A DNA stretch of 64,000 bases, taken from assembly GCF_019039035.1 (NCBI RefSeq), contig NZ_JAHNZT010000036.1:1-64000 (forward strand). The letters are read 5' to 3'. The position numbers and the translations under genes are program-made. The notes beneath the pieces are model-generated. The model made no database searches. It had not been told where the DNA came from and saw only the letters and a list, made by a program, of their open reading frames with translations. Positions within the stretch are counted from its first letter, which is position 1, and each line of letters opens with the position of its first letter. Source of the stretch: Citreicoccus inhibens (GTDB lineage: Bacteria > Myxococcota > Myxococcia > Myxococcales > Myxococcaceae). Of the stretch, positions 1 through 9,280 are shown piece by piece.

Positions 1-1072
1 TGGGTTTTTTATTGGGGTTTGTCATGGATAGTGTTATTTGTCCCTTGAGCATCGCGGGCACGCGGGCCACCTCGGATGCCGCCAGCTTGAACACCGGGCG
101 TCCCACGAGCTGCGGGAAGCGCGCCTGCTGCTCGGCGCTCAACCCCGAGGTCGAGCGCGTCAGCGTCAGCGCCTCGCCTCCCACGACGCCCGTGCCCGAG
201 AGGTGCATCGCGCCCGCGGGGTCGGTGTGCAGCCGCACCGTGGCGCCGTCCTTGAGCTGCTCGGGCTCCCACACGAGCGTGTCGCGGGATATCCAATGCG
301 CGCGCGCCATCCGCAGGTCTCCCACGGGCTCACCCTCCACCTTCACGCGCAGCTTCTTGGTGGTGGCGCTCCATGAGAACGCGACCTCCGTGTCCGACGC
401 AGGGACAGTGAATCCAATGTTCGAGCCATTGGGGACGCCATTGGCCCCGTAGTTGACCGTCCAACTCTCATCGAGCGCGACCTTCACCTGATAGGCGCCC
501 ACGGGCAGCGCCCGCGTGGTGAAGGTGTAGAGCCCGTCTCCGTCCGGGTCCTGCAACAGCGTGCGCAGGCAATCGGGCTTCCAGTCATCCGCGCAGCCGA
601 GCGCCTTTTGCAGGCTCCCCGCCGCCACCGCGATGACCTGGCTGCGATTGCTCGTCACATAGTGTGTCTGGCCATCGAAGTAGAACTTCACCGGCCCCGC
701 GGCGGACTGCGTGAGCACCACATCCGCGCCGCCGGGCCCGCCGTATGTCTGGGAGAGCGAGCCATCCAGCGCGACCTGGAAGTGCCACGTCCCCGCGGGC
801 ACCGTGAGCGTGCCCTGCCACATCGCATCGGACGCGTCATAGGCCAGGTCCGTGGCGGTGCAGCTCGCGTCGCGGTCTGTCGCGCAGCCCAGCTCGGTCT
901 GCAAATCACCCACGACGGTGACGCGGGTGGGGGCAGCGGCCCACGTCGTCGCGGGCAGGAGGGGCGCGGCGACGAGCGCGCCCAGGGCGAGCGCTCGTGC
1001 CACGCGCGGATGCAAGAGAACGGATTTCAGGACGACCTCCAAGGCCCGCCGGCTTGAAATCGGGCCAGTCAT
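1..1072 (-). CDS. pulA: Pullulanase-type glycoside hydrolase, N-terminal part (3' end off window)
   Basis: About 357 codons are open from the ATG at 1072 down to the left edge with no stop, so the C-terminal catalytic part lies outside. The start MTGPISSRRALEVV is followed by an export signal ending near TTWAAAP. Two repeated starch-binding-like modules follow, at about residues 50-150 and 155-240. Each has a GDLQTELGC or GSLQKALGC strand, a Cys/Asp/Trp-rich turn and an AYQVKVALDESW-type strand. Then comes a stretch ending RPVFKLAASEVARVP, which is typical of the region before the GH13 domain in proteobacterial pullulanases that cleave alpha-1,6 branches. Its divergent placement beside an amylase and a maltodextrin transporter fits debranching of starch. 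The family is inferred from the N-terminal half only. Confidence 0.8.
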   Translation of the reverse strand, partial: MTGPISSRRALEVVLKSVLLHPRVARALALGALVAAPLLPATTWAAAPTRVTVVGDLQTELGCATDRDASCTATDLAYDASDAMWQGTLTVPAGTWHFQVALDGSLSQTYGGPGGADVVLTQSAAGPVKFYFDGQTHYVTSNRSQVIAVAAGSLQKALGCADDWKPDCLRTLLQDPDGDGLYTFTTRALPVGAYQVKVALDESWTVNYGANGVPNGSNIGFTVPASDTEVAFSWSATTKKLRVKVEGEPVGDLRMARAHWISRDTLVWEPEQLKDGATVRLHTDPAGAMHLSGTGVVGGEALTLTRSTSGLSAEQQARFPQLVGRPVFKLAASEVARVPAMLKGQITLSMTNPNKKP

Positions 1073-1263
1073 GATTGACGGTAAAACTGGAAATTATTTC
1101 AACGCGGGGTCAGCTCTCTGGCGCCCTACCTGGATGCCGCGCTGCGTCGTGTGACGTGCTCGTCACTCAGAGGGGCGGGGCCGCCTGAGAGCGGAGTGGC
1201 CCGCCGCAAATGTTCCGCGAGAACTTCACCGGGATGGAATCTGTTCGGTACAGTGCGCCGCCC
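1073..1263. promoter_or_regulatory. Divergent control region between pullulanase and amylase operon
   Basis: This 191-base gap separates two starch genes reading outward. It holds an AT-rich patch (about 1080-1105) just upstream of the pullulanase start and a perfect inverted repeat at 1151-1166 (GTGACG-TGCT-CGTCAC). A repeat of this kind between divergent genes could bind a dimeric regulator of both. No transcription-factor gene adjoins, and the repeat does not match a motif I recognise, so regulator and function are inference. Confidence 0.4.
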
Positions 1264-2847
1264 ATGGCCGAACGCAGCTCTCGCCGGAAAACGAACGTTC
1301 CCCGGCGCCTCGGAAGGACCCGGCGCGTGCTTTCCGGCCTCGCAGCGGCGTGCCTGCTGGGGTGCGCCCATGGGGCCACTGAGTCCCTACCTACCCCGGT
1401 GGATGCCGCGCCGAAGGTGGCGCAGCCCGCCAGCGCATCGCGCCAGCCCGCGGCTGCGGAGCGGCGGTGGGCGGACGAGGTGCTGTACTTCGTCGTGCTG
1501 GACCGCTTCGCGGATGGAGACACCTCCAACGACGCGAAGGTGGATGTCTCGGCGCCCGGGGCCTTTCATGGCGGAGACCTGAAGGGGCTCACCGCGCGGC
1601 TGGATGAGCTGTCTTCCTTGGGCGTGACGGCGCTCTGGCTGACGCCGCTGGTGAAGAACATCGACGGGTTCGTCACGGGCGCGGGCTTCCCGGACTGGGG
1701 CTACCACGGCTACTGGGCGGATGACTTCCACCAGGTGGATCCGCGCTTCGGCACCGAGCAGGACTTCAAGGCGCTGGTGGATGCGTGTCATCAGCGAGGC
1801 ATCCGCGTGTTGTTGGATGTCGTCTACAACCACGCCGGCTATGGCTCGCGATACCTGAAGGACCACCCGGGGTGGCTGCGCTCCGAGGAGACGGGCACCT
1901 GCGGACAGGACGACGTCACGTCGTGTGTCTCGGGCCTGCCGGACTTCAAGACGGAGCAGCCCGAGGTGGCGCGCTACCTGCTCGACGCGCAGCTCGATTG
2001 GGCGAAGCGCTCAGGGGTGGATGGCTTCCGGTTGGACACCGTGAAGCATGTGTCACACGACTTCTGGAAGGAGCACCGCCGCCGGACGCGCGCGGAGGTC
2101 TCACCCAGCTTCTTCCTCCTGGGCGAGGTGTGGGGCGGCGACGCGCAGACGCTGGATGCGTGGTTCGAAGGCGACGAGATGGACGCCGGCTTCGACTTCT
2201 CCTTCCAGGGGAGCGTGCTGGGCTTCGTGCAGGGGCGCGGGCGCGCCATCGCGTTCGACCGCTATCTCCAGTCGCGCGCCAGGGTGCGCGCGGGTCACCA
2301 CCTGGCCCACTTCCTGTCCTCGCATGATGTGGACGGGGCGCTGCATCAGCTCGGCGGAGACCTGGCGCGCTTCAAGCTGGCGGTGGCGTTGCAGCTCACG
2401 ACGTCGGGCATCCCGGTCATCTATTACGGCGAGGAAGTGGCGCGCCCCGGTGGCGACTGGCCGGCCAACCGCGGAGACATGCCCTGGGGCTCGCGCGCCG
2501 TGAAGCCGGGCGCGGGGCTCGCGCGAGACGAGGGCCTGCGCGATTTCTATCGGCAGCTCATCGCCGCGCGCCGCGCGCATCCCGCCCTGTCTCGGGGCGC
2601 GCATCAGGCGCTCTCCACCGACGGCGATGTGTATGTCTTTCTTCGGACCGACCCGGAGACGCACGACGCGGTGCTGGTGGCCATCAACCGCGGCGAGACG
2701 CGCGCCACCGTGTCCGTGCCCTGGCCGCAGGCCTGGGGGCAGGAGCCCGTGGAGGACGTGTTGGGCGGAGGCCGCGTGACGGCCGGGTCCGCGCTGGAGC
2801 TGGTGCTGGAGCCGCTGTCCACGCGGCTCCTGGGGCGCAAGCGATGA
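1264..2847 (+). CDS. Alpha-amylase family (GH13) lipoprotein
   Basis: This is a GH13 alpha-amylase-type enzyme of about 527 residues that hydrolyses alpha-1,4-glucans, probably held on an outer membrane leaflet. The start chosen at 1264 gives a basic N-terminus and the lipobox LLGC. An in-frame ATG at 1210 would bury the signal behind 18 more residues. The four GH13 regions are visible: DVVYNH (about residue 185), GFRLDTVKH with nucleophile Asp258, GEVWGG with acid/base Glu288, and SSHDVD with Asp355. A short C-terminal beta domain ends the protein. It is the first gene of the forward set that continues into the ABC transporter, so its products are probably the transported dextrins. The exact product specificity cannot be read. 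Confidence 0.9.
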   Translation: MAERSSRRKTNVPRRLGRTRRVLSGLAAACLLGCAHGATESLPTPVDAAPKVAQPASASRQPAAAERRWADEVLYFVVLDRFADGDTSNDAKVDVSAPGAFHGGDLKGLTARLDELSSLGVTALWLTPLVKNIDGFVTGAGFPDWGYHGYWADDFHQVDPRFGTEQDFKALVDACHQRGIRVLLDVVYNHAGYGSRYLKDHPGWLRSEETGTCGQDDVTSCVSGLPDFKTEQPEVARYLLDAQLDWAKRSGVDGFRLDTVKHVSHDFWKEHRRRTRAEVSPSFFLLGEVWGGDAQTLDAWFEGDEMDAGFDFSFQGSVLGFVQGRGRAIAFDRYLQSRARVRAGHHLAHFLSSHDVDGALHQLGGDLARFKLAVALQLTTSGIPVIYYGEEVARPGGDWPANRGDMPWGSRAVKPGAGLARDEGLRDFYRQLIAARRAHPALSRGAHQALSTDGDVYVFLRTDPETHDAVLVAINRGETRATVSVPWPQAWGQEPVEDVLGGGRVTAGSALELVLEPLSTRLLGRKR

Positions 2848-2907
2848 GCGGCCCCGGCGTGGCGTGGGCATGTGGCGGTTCAGTCTTGCGACGCGCGGGA
2901 GGGCTTG

Positions 2908-4002
<1,095 letters not shown>

Positions 4003-4028
4003 GCCCCCCGACATTGGAGACCCCTGGA

Positions 4029-5255
4029 ATGACAACCGTGCGAACCCTGGTCGCGGCCCTGTGCCTGTGCGCGCTGGGCTTGCTGCCCCTGCCGTCCTTC
4101 GCCGCCACCGAGCTGGTCTTGTGGCACGCCTACCGCGCCGAGGAGAAGGCCGCGCTGGAGAAGGTGGTGGCCGAGTACAACGCCGCCAACGCCGCCAAGG
4201 GCATCAAGGTGACGACGCTGGCCGTCCCTTACGACGCCTACGCGGACAAGATTTCCGCCACCGTGCCGCGCGGCAAGGGGCCGGACCTCTTCATCTTCGC
4301 GCAGGACCGGTTGGGCGGCTGGATTGAATCCGGCAACACGGTGGAGCCCATCGACTTCTACCTGGATGACGCGACGAAGAAGCGCTTCATCCCCTCGACG
4401 ATGGAGGCGATGACCTACCGGGGCACCACGTACGGGCTGCCGCTCAACTACAAGGTCATCACGCTCATCTACAACAAGAAGCTGGTGCCGGTGCCGCCCA
4501 AGACGACGGGCGAGCTGGTGAAGCTGGCCAAGACGCTCACGGACAAGAAGGCGGGCCGCTTCGGGCTGGCGTATGCCTATTCCGACTTCTACTACCACGC
4601 GGCGCTGATGAATGGCTTTGGCGGGGGGGTCTTCGGAGCCAACGTCACGCCCACGCTCAACTCGGCGCAGAACGTGAAGTCGCTCGAGCTGATGATGAAG
4701 TGGCTGGAGAAGGACGGCATCGTCCCCACCGAGCCGTCCACGGCGCTCATCACCGCGCTGTTCAACGAGGGCAAGGCGGCCATGGTGTTCTCCGGCCCCT
4801 GGTTCCTGGGCGAGGTGGCCAAGGGCGTGGACTATGGCCTCGCGCGGCTGCCCATCCTGGACGAGGCCGGCGGCAAGCCGATGTCTCCATGGATGACGGT
4901 GGAGGGCGTGTACGTGGCGGCGCCGTCCAAGAACAAGGAGGCGGCGTATGACTTCGCGCGCTTCCTCACCGAGGCGTCCTCCGCGAAGACGCTGGCCCTG
5001 GAGGGCCGCCAGAGCCCGTCCAATCAGGCGGTGTACTCGGACGCGAAGGTGGCCGCGGATCCGCAGCTCAAGGCCATGCGCGAGCAGGTCGAGGTGGCGG
5101 TGCCCATGCCCAACGTGCCGGAGATGAGCATGGTCTGGTCCCCCGCGACGAGCGCGATGAACGCCATCGTGAAGAAGGCCTCCACGCCCAAGGCCGCGAT
5201 GGACGTGGCCCAGAAGGCCGTGGCGAAGGACGTCGCCAACCTGCGCAAGAAGTGA
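4029..5255 (+). CDS. malE: Maltodextrin-binding periplasmic protein (MalE-like)
   Basis: This is the extracytoplasmic solute-binding protein of the importer, about 408 residues. The ATG at 4029 follows GGAG with good spacing; a TTG at 4014 in the same frame is less likely. The signal peptide ends LPSFA before ATELVLWHAYR, the typical first strand of family 1 sugar-binding proteins. Other hallmarks are GKGPDLFIFAQDRLGGW, a long lobe-crossing middle, and NEGKAAMVFSGPWFLGE. The C-terminus is lysine-rich. Seven bases separate it from the permease gene, so co-translation is likely. Pairing with amylase and pullulanase supports maltose or maltodextrin as ligand. Confidence 0.9.
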   Translation: MTTVRTLVAALCLCALGLLPLPSFAATELVLWHAYRAEEKAALEKVVAEYNAANAAKGIKVTTLAVPYDAYADKISATVPRGKGPDLFIFAQDRLGGWIESGNTVEPIDFYLDDATKKRFIPSTMEAMTYRGTTYGLPLNYKVITLIYNKKLVPVPPKTTGELVKLAKTLTDKKAGRFGLAYAYSDFYYHAALMNGFGGGVFGANVTPTLNSAQNVKSLELMMKWLEKDGIVPTEPSTALITALFNEGKAAMVFSGPWFLGEVAKGVDYGLARLPILDEAGGKPMSPWMTVEGVYVAAPSKNKEAAYDFARFLTEASSAKTLALEGRQSPSNQAVYSDAKVAADPQLKAMREQVEVAVPMPNVPEMSMVWSPATSAMNAIVKKASTPKAAMDVAQKAVAKDVANLRKK

Positions 5256-5262
5256 GGACGGG

Positions 5263-7308
5263 GTGAGCACGAACGCACCACAGCAGCCCGCGGGTGACCT
5301 GGGAGGACCGGGCCCAGGCGTCGCGTCCGGTCAATCGGGGGACGTCCTCCTGACGGGCGCGAACGGCGGCCCCGCATCCTCGCTCCGCCGAGGGCGGGTG
5401 CTGGGTGGGCTCGCGCTCACGCTGGGCCTGTCGTTGTTCCTGGCGAACGGGCTGCTCGCGCGCGCCCGTGAGGAGCGCGCGGTGGAGCGTGCGCAGCGCC
5501 GCGCCGGCGTGGCCTTGCTCTCGCTGGCGGATGTCGTCCAGCGCGCGGGCGGGACCGGCGATGGGGTGCGCGCCGCGGTGAAGGATTGGCCGCTGCCCGC
5601 GGGCGCCTCCGTGCGCGTCATTGCCTTCAATGGCATCCGGCTGGAGGCCTCCACCTTCCCCGAGGACACGGGCGACAAGGCGGCCCCGCGCCGCCTGTCG
5701 CGCGACGAGAAGCCGCTCTACGACCGAGGCCAGCGGCTGCGCGCCGCGGTGGAGACGAACCGCGAGGAGGGGGGCGCACGCAAGCCGGAGGTGGAATCCG
5801 AGGCGCGGCCCTCCGGCGGACGGCTGTTGTCCGCGCCCGTGGAGGTGGACGGCACGGTGGTGGGGGCCGTGGAGGTCGCCACTCCGCCCGTGCCTCCCGT
5901 GGGCCGCGGCGGGCTCGCCGAGGCGCTGGCCGCGTTCCTGGTGCCGCTCGGAGTCTGCGGGGGCGCGGGCTTCCTCGTGCGGCGCCAGCGCGTGCTCGCT
6001 GGGGTGGCGGCGGTGCTCTTCGTGGCGGGCCTGGGGGGCTATGCGGTCCACTCCATGCGCACGCTGGCGGACGAGCTGCGCGGGACTCAGGAGGCCGTGG
6101 GGGCCGAGCTGCGCGAGCGCACCACACGCGCGCAAGCCCTGCTGGCGGCCCATGGCCTGCGGACCGAGCCCCCGCTCACGCCCGCTGCCTGGGACGCGGA
6201 CTCGCTGCGCCATCCACTCGGCCTGCTGACGGATGCGGGCCAGCCCGTGGAGGCGATGCTCGCCACGCGCGTGGCCCAGGTGCGAGACGAGGCGAGTCGC
6301 GCGCTGGGACTGCTGGGCGTGCTGGGGCTCGCGCTGCTGCTGTACGTGGGCCTGGGCGGCCTGCATCGGACCGCCGCCACGCTGAAGGAGCACCGACAGG
6401 CGTACGCATACATCCTGCCCGCCCTGGTGGGCATGCTGCTGCTGGTCTTCTTCCCGTTCGGTTACGGCATCGCGTTGTCGTTCACGGACGCGAACCTCTA
6501 CAACACGCACCAGCCGCTGTCGGAGCTGTGGGTCGGCCTGCGCAACTACGTCGAGATTCTGGGCGACTTCCAGATTGCGCGGCGCGCGGCGGACGGCTCG
6601 CTCGTCTTCAACTACCTCAACTTCTATTACACGCTGTTCTTCACCGTGGTGTGGACGGTGACCAACGTGGCCATCGGCGTCACGGTGGGGCTGGTGCTGG
6701 CGCTGGCGCTCAACGTGCCCAACCTGCGACTGCGGCCGGTGTATCGCGTGGTGCTCATCCTGCCGTGGGCCATGCCCAACTACATCACCGCGCTCATCTG
6801 GAAGGGCATGTTCCACCAGCAGTTCGGCGTGGTGAATCAAGTCATCCGGATGTTTGGCGGACAGGGGGTGTCGTGGTTCGACTCGCCCACCACGTCATTC
6901 CTCACGGCGCTGGCCACCAACGGGTGGCTGAGTTTCCCGTTCATGATGGTGGTGTCCCTGGGCGCGCTCCAGTCCATCCCGGCCGAGATCTATGAGGCCG
7001 CGCGCGTGGACGGCGCCAATCGCTGGCAGCAGTTCACCGCCATCACCTTGCCGGCGCTCCGCCCCGCGCTGGTGCCGGCCGTCATCCTGTCGGTGGTGTG
7101 GACGTTCAACATGTTCAACATCATCTTCCTGGTGACGGGCGGAGACCCGGGCAACTCCACCGAAATCCTGGTGACGCAGGCCTTCAAGTTCGCCTTCCAG
7201 CGCTACCGGTACGGCTACGCGGCGGCGTACGCGACCATCATCTTCGGCATCCTGCTGCTCTACAGCCTGGTGCAGAACCGCGTCAGCCGCGCCACGGAGG
7301 CCGCGTAA
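5263..7308 (+). CDS. malF: MalF-type permease with a large N-terminal membrane/periplasmic extension
   Basis: This integral membrane permease has 681 residues, far longer than the usual 290-320 for sugar permeases or 514 for E. coli MalF. It starts at a GTG seven bases after malE. The real permease domain occupies roughly residues 380-680 and carries the EAA loop EIYEAARVDGANRWQQF (about 574-590), which contacts the ATPase. Ahead of it are one membrane span (about 45-66), a soluble stretch of about 140 residues, two further spans (about 213-257), a hydrophilic segment and another span (about 346-366). The soluble stretch looks like an extracytoplasmic sensor domain. The E. coli MalF P2 domain is a loop between later spans, so this is a different layout. 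Confidence 0.88.
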   Translation: MSTNAPQQPAGDLGGPGPGVASGQSGDVLLTGANGGPASSLRRGRVLGGLALTLGLSLFLANGLLARAREERAVERAQRRAGVALLSLADVVQRAGGTGDGVRAAVKDWPLPAGASVRVIAFNGIRLEASTFPEDTGDKAAPRRLSRDEKPLYDRGQRLRAAVETNREEGGARKPEVESEARPSGGRLLSAPVEVDGTVVGAVEVATPPVPPVGRGGLAEALAAFLVPLGVCGGAGFLVRRQRVLAGVAAVLFVAGLGGYAVHSMRTLADELRGTQEAVGAELRERTTRAQALLAAHGLRTEPPLTPAAWDADSLRHPLGLLTDAGQPVEAMLATRVAQVRDEASRALGLLGVLGLALLLYVGLGGLHRTAATLKEHRQAYAYILPALVGMLLLVFFPFGYGIALSFTDANLYNTHQPLSELWVGLRNYVEILGDFQIARRAADGSLVFNYLNFYYTLFFTVVWTVTNVAIGVTVGLVLALALNVPNLRLRPVYRVVLILPWAMPNYITALIWKGMFHQQFGVVNQVIRMFGGQGVSWFDSPTTSFLTALATNGWLSFPFMMVVSLGALQSIPAEIYEAARVDGANRWQQFTAITLPALRPALVPAVILSVVWTFNMFNIIFLVTGGDPGNSTEILVTQAFKFAFQRYRYGYAAAYATIIFGILLLYSLVQNRVSRATEAA

Positions 7309-7312
7309 TCCC

Positions 7313-8200
7313 ATGGCGCTCTTCTCGTCACGACGCGAGGGCGTGCCGCACCTGCCGCTGCACGTGCTCCTGCTCGGCTTCACCCTGTTCACGCTCTATC
7401 CCATCCTCTGGGTGGTGAGCCTGGCGTTCTCCGGCCGCCAGAGCCTGGCCCTCTCCACGCTGCCCGAGTCCCCCACCGCCATGGACCGGCTGCGCGCCGT
7501 CATCCCCTGGCCGGAGACGTGGTCGCTCTCCAACTTCACGTCGGTGCTGACGGACCAGCCCTTCGCCAGGTGGGTGCTCAACAGCGTCATCATCTCCACG
7601 GGCACCACCGTGGTCGGCGTCTTCGTGGCGTGCACGGCGGCGTATGCCTTCAGTCGCTTCAAGTTCCCCGGCCAGCGCGCGGGGCTGATGGCGTTCCTGG
7701 TGTCGCAGATGTTCCCGGGCACGCTGATGCTCATCCCGCTCTACATCATCCTGGTGCAGTGGCTGGGATTGGGCAGCTCGCGGCTGGGGCTCATCATCGT
7801 CTACGCCACCACGTCCATTCCCTTCAGCGTGTGGATGCTCAAGGGCTACTTCGACACCATCCCCAAGGACCTGGAGGAGGCGGCGCTGATGGAGGGCGCG
7901 TCCGTCAGCCGCATCTTCTGGAGCATCATCCTGCCCCTGGCCAAGCCGGCCCTGTCGGTGACGGCGCTCTTCAGCTTCATGACGGCGTGGAACGAGTTCA
8001 TCCTCGCCGCCACGTTCATGGACCAGGAGGCGATGTACACCGCGCCCGTGGGTCTGCGCTTCTTCGTGGGCGGCTTCAGCCAGCAGTGGGGCTACTTCGC
8101 CGCCGGCGCCATCCTCGTGTCGGTGCCGGTCGTCGTCCTGTTCCTCTTTCTTCAGAAGTACTTGGTCTCCGGTCTCACCGCCGGAAGCGTCAAGGGCTAG
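7313..8200 (+). CDS. malG: MalG-type permease
   Basis: This is the second inner-membrane permease of the importer, about 295 residues and normal in length. Six hydrophobic spans are readable, from HLPLHVLLLGFTLFTLYP at the N-terminus to VSVPVVVLFLFLQKY at the C-terminus. The EAA loop is DLEEAALMEGASVSRIF, near residues 185-201. The gene starts four bases after the malF stop, so the two are certainly co-translated. The pair plus MalK and the binding protein makes a complete importer for oligosaccharides produced by the neighbouring amylases. Confidence 0.9.
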   Translation: MALFSSRREGVPHLPLHVLLLGFTLFTLYPILWVVSLAFSGRQSLALSTLPESPTAMDRLRAVIPWPETWSLSNFTSVLTDQPFARWVLNSVIISTGTTVVGVFVACTAAYAFSRFKFPGQRAGLMAFLVSQMFPGTLMLIPLYIILVQWLGLGSSRLGLIIVYATTSIPFSVWMLKGYFDTIPKDLEEAALMEGASVSRIFWSIILPLAKPALSVTALFSFMTAWNEFILAATFMDQEAMYTAPVGLRFFVGGFSQQWGYFAAGAILVSVPVVVLFLFLQKYLVSGLTAGSVKG

Positions 8201-8237
8201 AGCCCGCTGTCTCTCCCCCGCAAGGAGCCGCACCACC

Positions 8238-9170
8238 ATGAAGCACTCCCGTATCGCAATCCTCTCGCTCGCCGCGTCGCTGGCGGGCAGCTCGGCGCTG
8301 GCGGCCGACAAGATCACGTTCAAGGACCCGACGGGCGACGACAACGGCCCGGGCAAGTACGTCTATCCGACGGACCCTGTGTACAAGAAGGGCTCGTTCG
8401 ACCTGACCGAGCTGACCGTGGAGAAGTCCGGCTCCAAGGTGGACTTCGTGATTGGCGTGAACGCGGGTCTGGAGGACCCGTGGCGCATGGGCAACGGCTT
8501 CTCCGTCCAGGAGGTGTTTGTCTTCATCGACACCGACGGCAAGCCCGGCAGCGGGCGCACGGACAGCCCCCCGGGACTGAACGTCGCGTTCGACCCGGCG
8601 GACGCCTGGGACAAGGTCGTCGTCATCTCGCCGCAGGGCTCGTCGCGCGTGCGCAACGAGGTGAACACCAAGGCCGCGGCCATGAAGGACTCCGTCGTGG
8701 TCCCCCTGCGCGCCAAGGGCTCCGGCAAGAAGATCACCGCCACCGTGGACGCCGCCGACCTGGGGCCCGGTGACCTGACGCAGTGGCGTTACCAGGTGGT
8801 GATGCAGTCGAACGAGGGCTTCCCCTCTGGCAACGACCTGCTCACCCGCAAGGTGAACGAGTACGAGGGCCAGCACCGCTTTGGCGGTGGCAACGACGGA
8901 GATTGTGACCCGCACGCCATCGACATCCTCGCGGGCGAGGGCAAGGGCGACGCGTCCGAGGTGAAGGCCCAGCACGACATGCTGACCTACGAGTGCGCGG
9001 CGGACGGCACCGCGACGAAGAAGGCCACGCTGAAGATGGTGGGCAACCGGCCCGCCGCGGCGCAGGCGGCCCCCGCGGCCCCGGCCCCGGCTCCGACTCC
9101 CGCTCCGGCGACGGAGAAGCCCGCGGCTCCGGCGACGGAGAAGCCCGCGGCCAACGCCGAGACGAAGTAG
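8238..9170 (+). CDS. Periplasmic glucodextranase C-domain-like (DOMON-like) protein
   Basis: This secreted protein of about 310 residues has a signal peptide ending SALA-AD. The mature part opens with ITFKDPTGDDNGPGKYVYP, then DLTELTV and a VFVFIDTDGKPGSGRTD stretch. That pattern matches the C-terminal binding module of glucodextranase and related DOMON-like carbohydrate-binding proteins. No catalytic motif was seen. The last 40 residues are an alanine-proline-glutamate tail with two copies of ATEKPAA, likely a flexible spacer. It lies 37 bases after malG in the same operon. I infer a dextrin-binding or shuttling role in the periplasm. A related lipoprotein is encoded at 11,600. Confidence 0.78.
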   Translation: MKHSRIAILSLAASLAGSSALAADKITFKDPTGDDNGPGKYVYPTDPVYKKGSFDLTELTVEKSGSKVDFVIGVNAGLEDPWRMGNGFSVQEVFVFIDTDGKPGSGRTDSPPGLNVAFDPADAWDKVVVISPQGSSRVRNEVNTKAAAMKDSVVVPLRAKGSGKKITATVDAADLGPGDLTQWRYQVVMQSNEGFPSGNDLLTRKVNEYEGQHRFGGGNDGDCDPHAIDILAGEGKGDASEVKAQHDMLTYECAADGTATKKATLKMVGNRPAAAQAAPAAPAPAPTPAPATEKPAAPATEKPAANAETK

Positions 9171-9226
9171 GCAGCACGCGCTTTTGACACCTGGGGAGGG
9201 CTGCCTCGGTTTTCGAGGTGGCTCGG

Positions 9227-9244
9227 GAGAGGGGAAACCCTCTC
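9227..9244 (+). promoter_or_regulatory. Tetraloop hairpin in the leader of the porin gene
   Basis: A perfect 7-bp stem (GAGAGGG/CCCTCTC) closes a GAAA tetraloop, 36 bases before the porin ATG. GNRA-capped stems are very stable in RNA. It could protect the porin mRNA 5' end or separate its expression from the upstream operon. There is no T-run after it, so a plain terminator is less likely. A TTGACA hexamer lies upstream at 9184-9189, but no convincing -10 element follows at the right distance. Confidence 0.45.
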
Positions 9245-9280
9245 AGTCACAACATCTGAGGGAAGGTTTTCAGGAACGAT

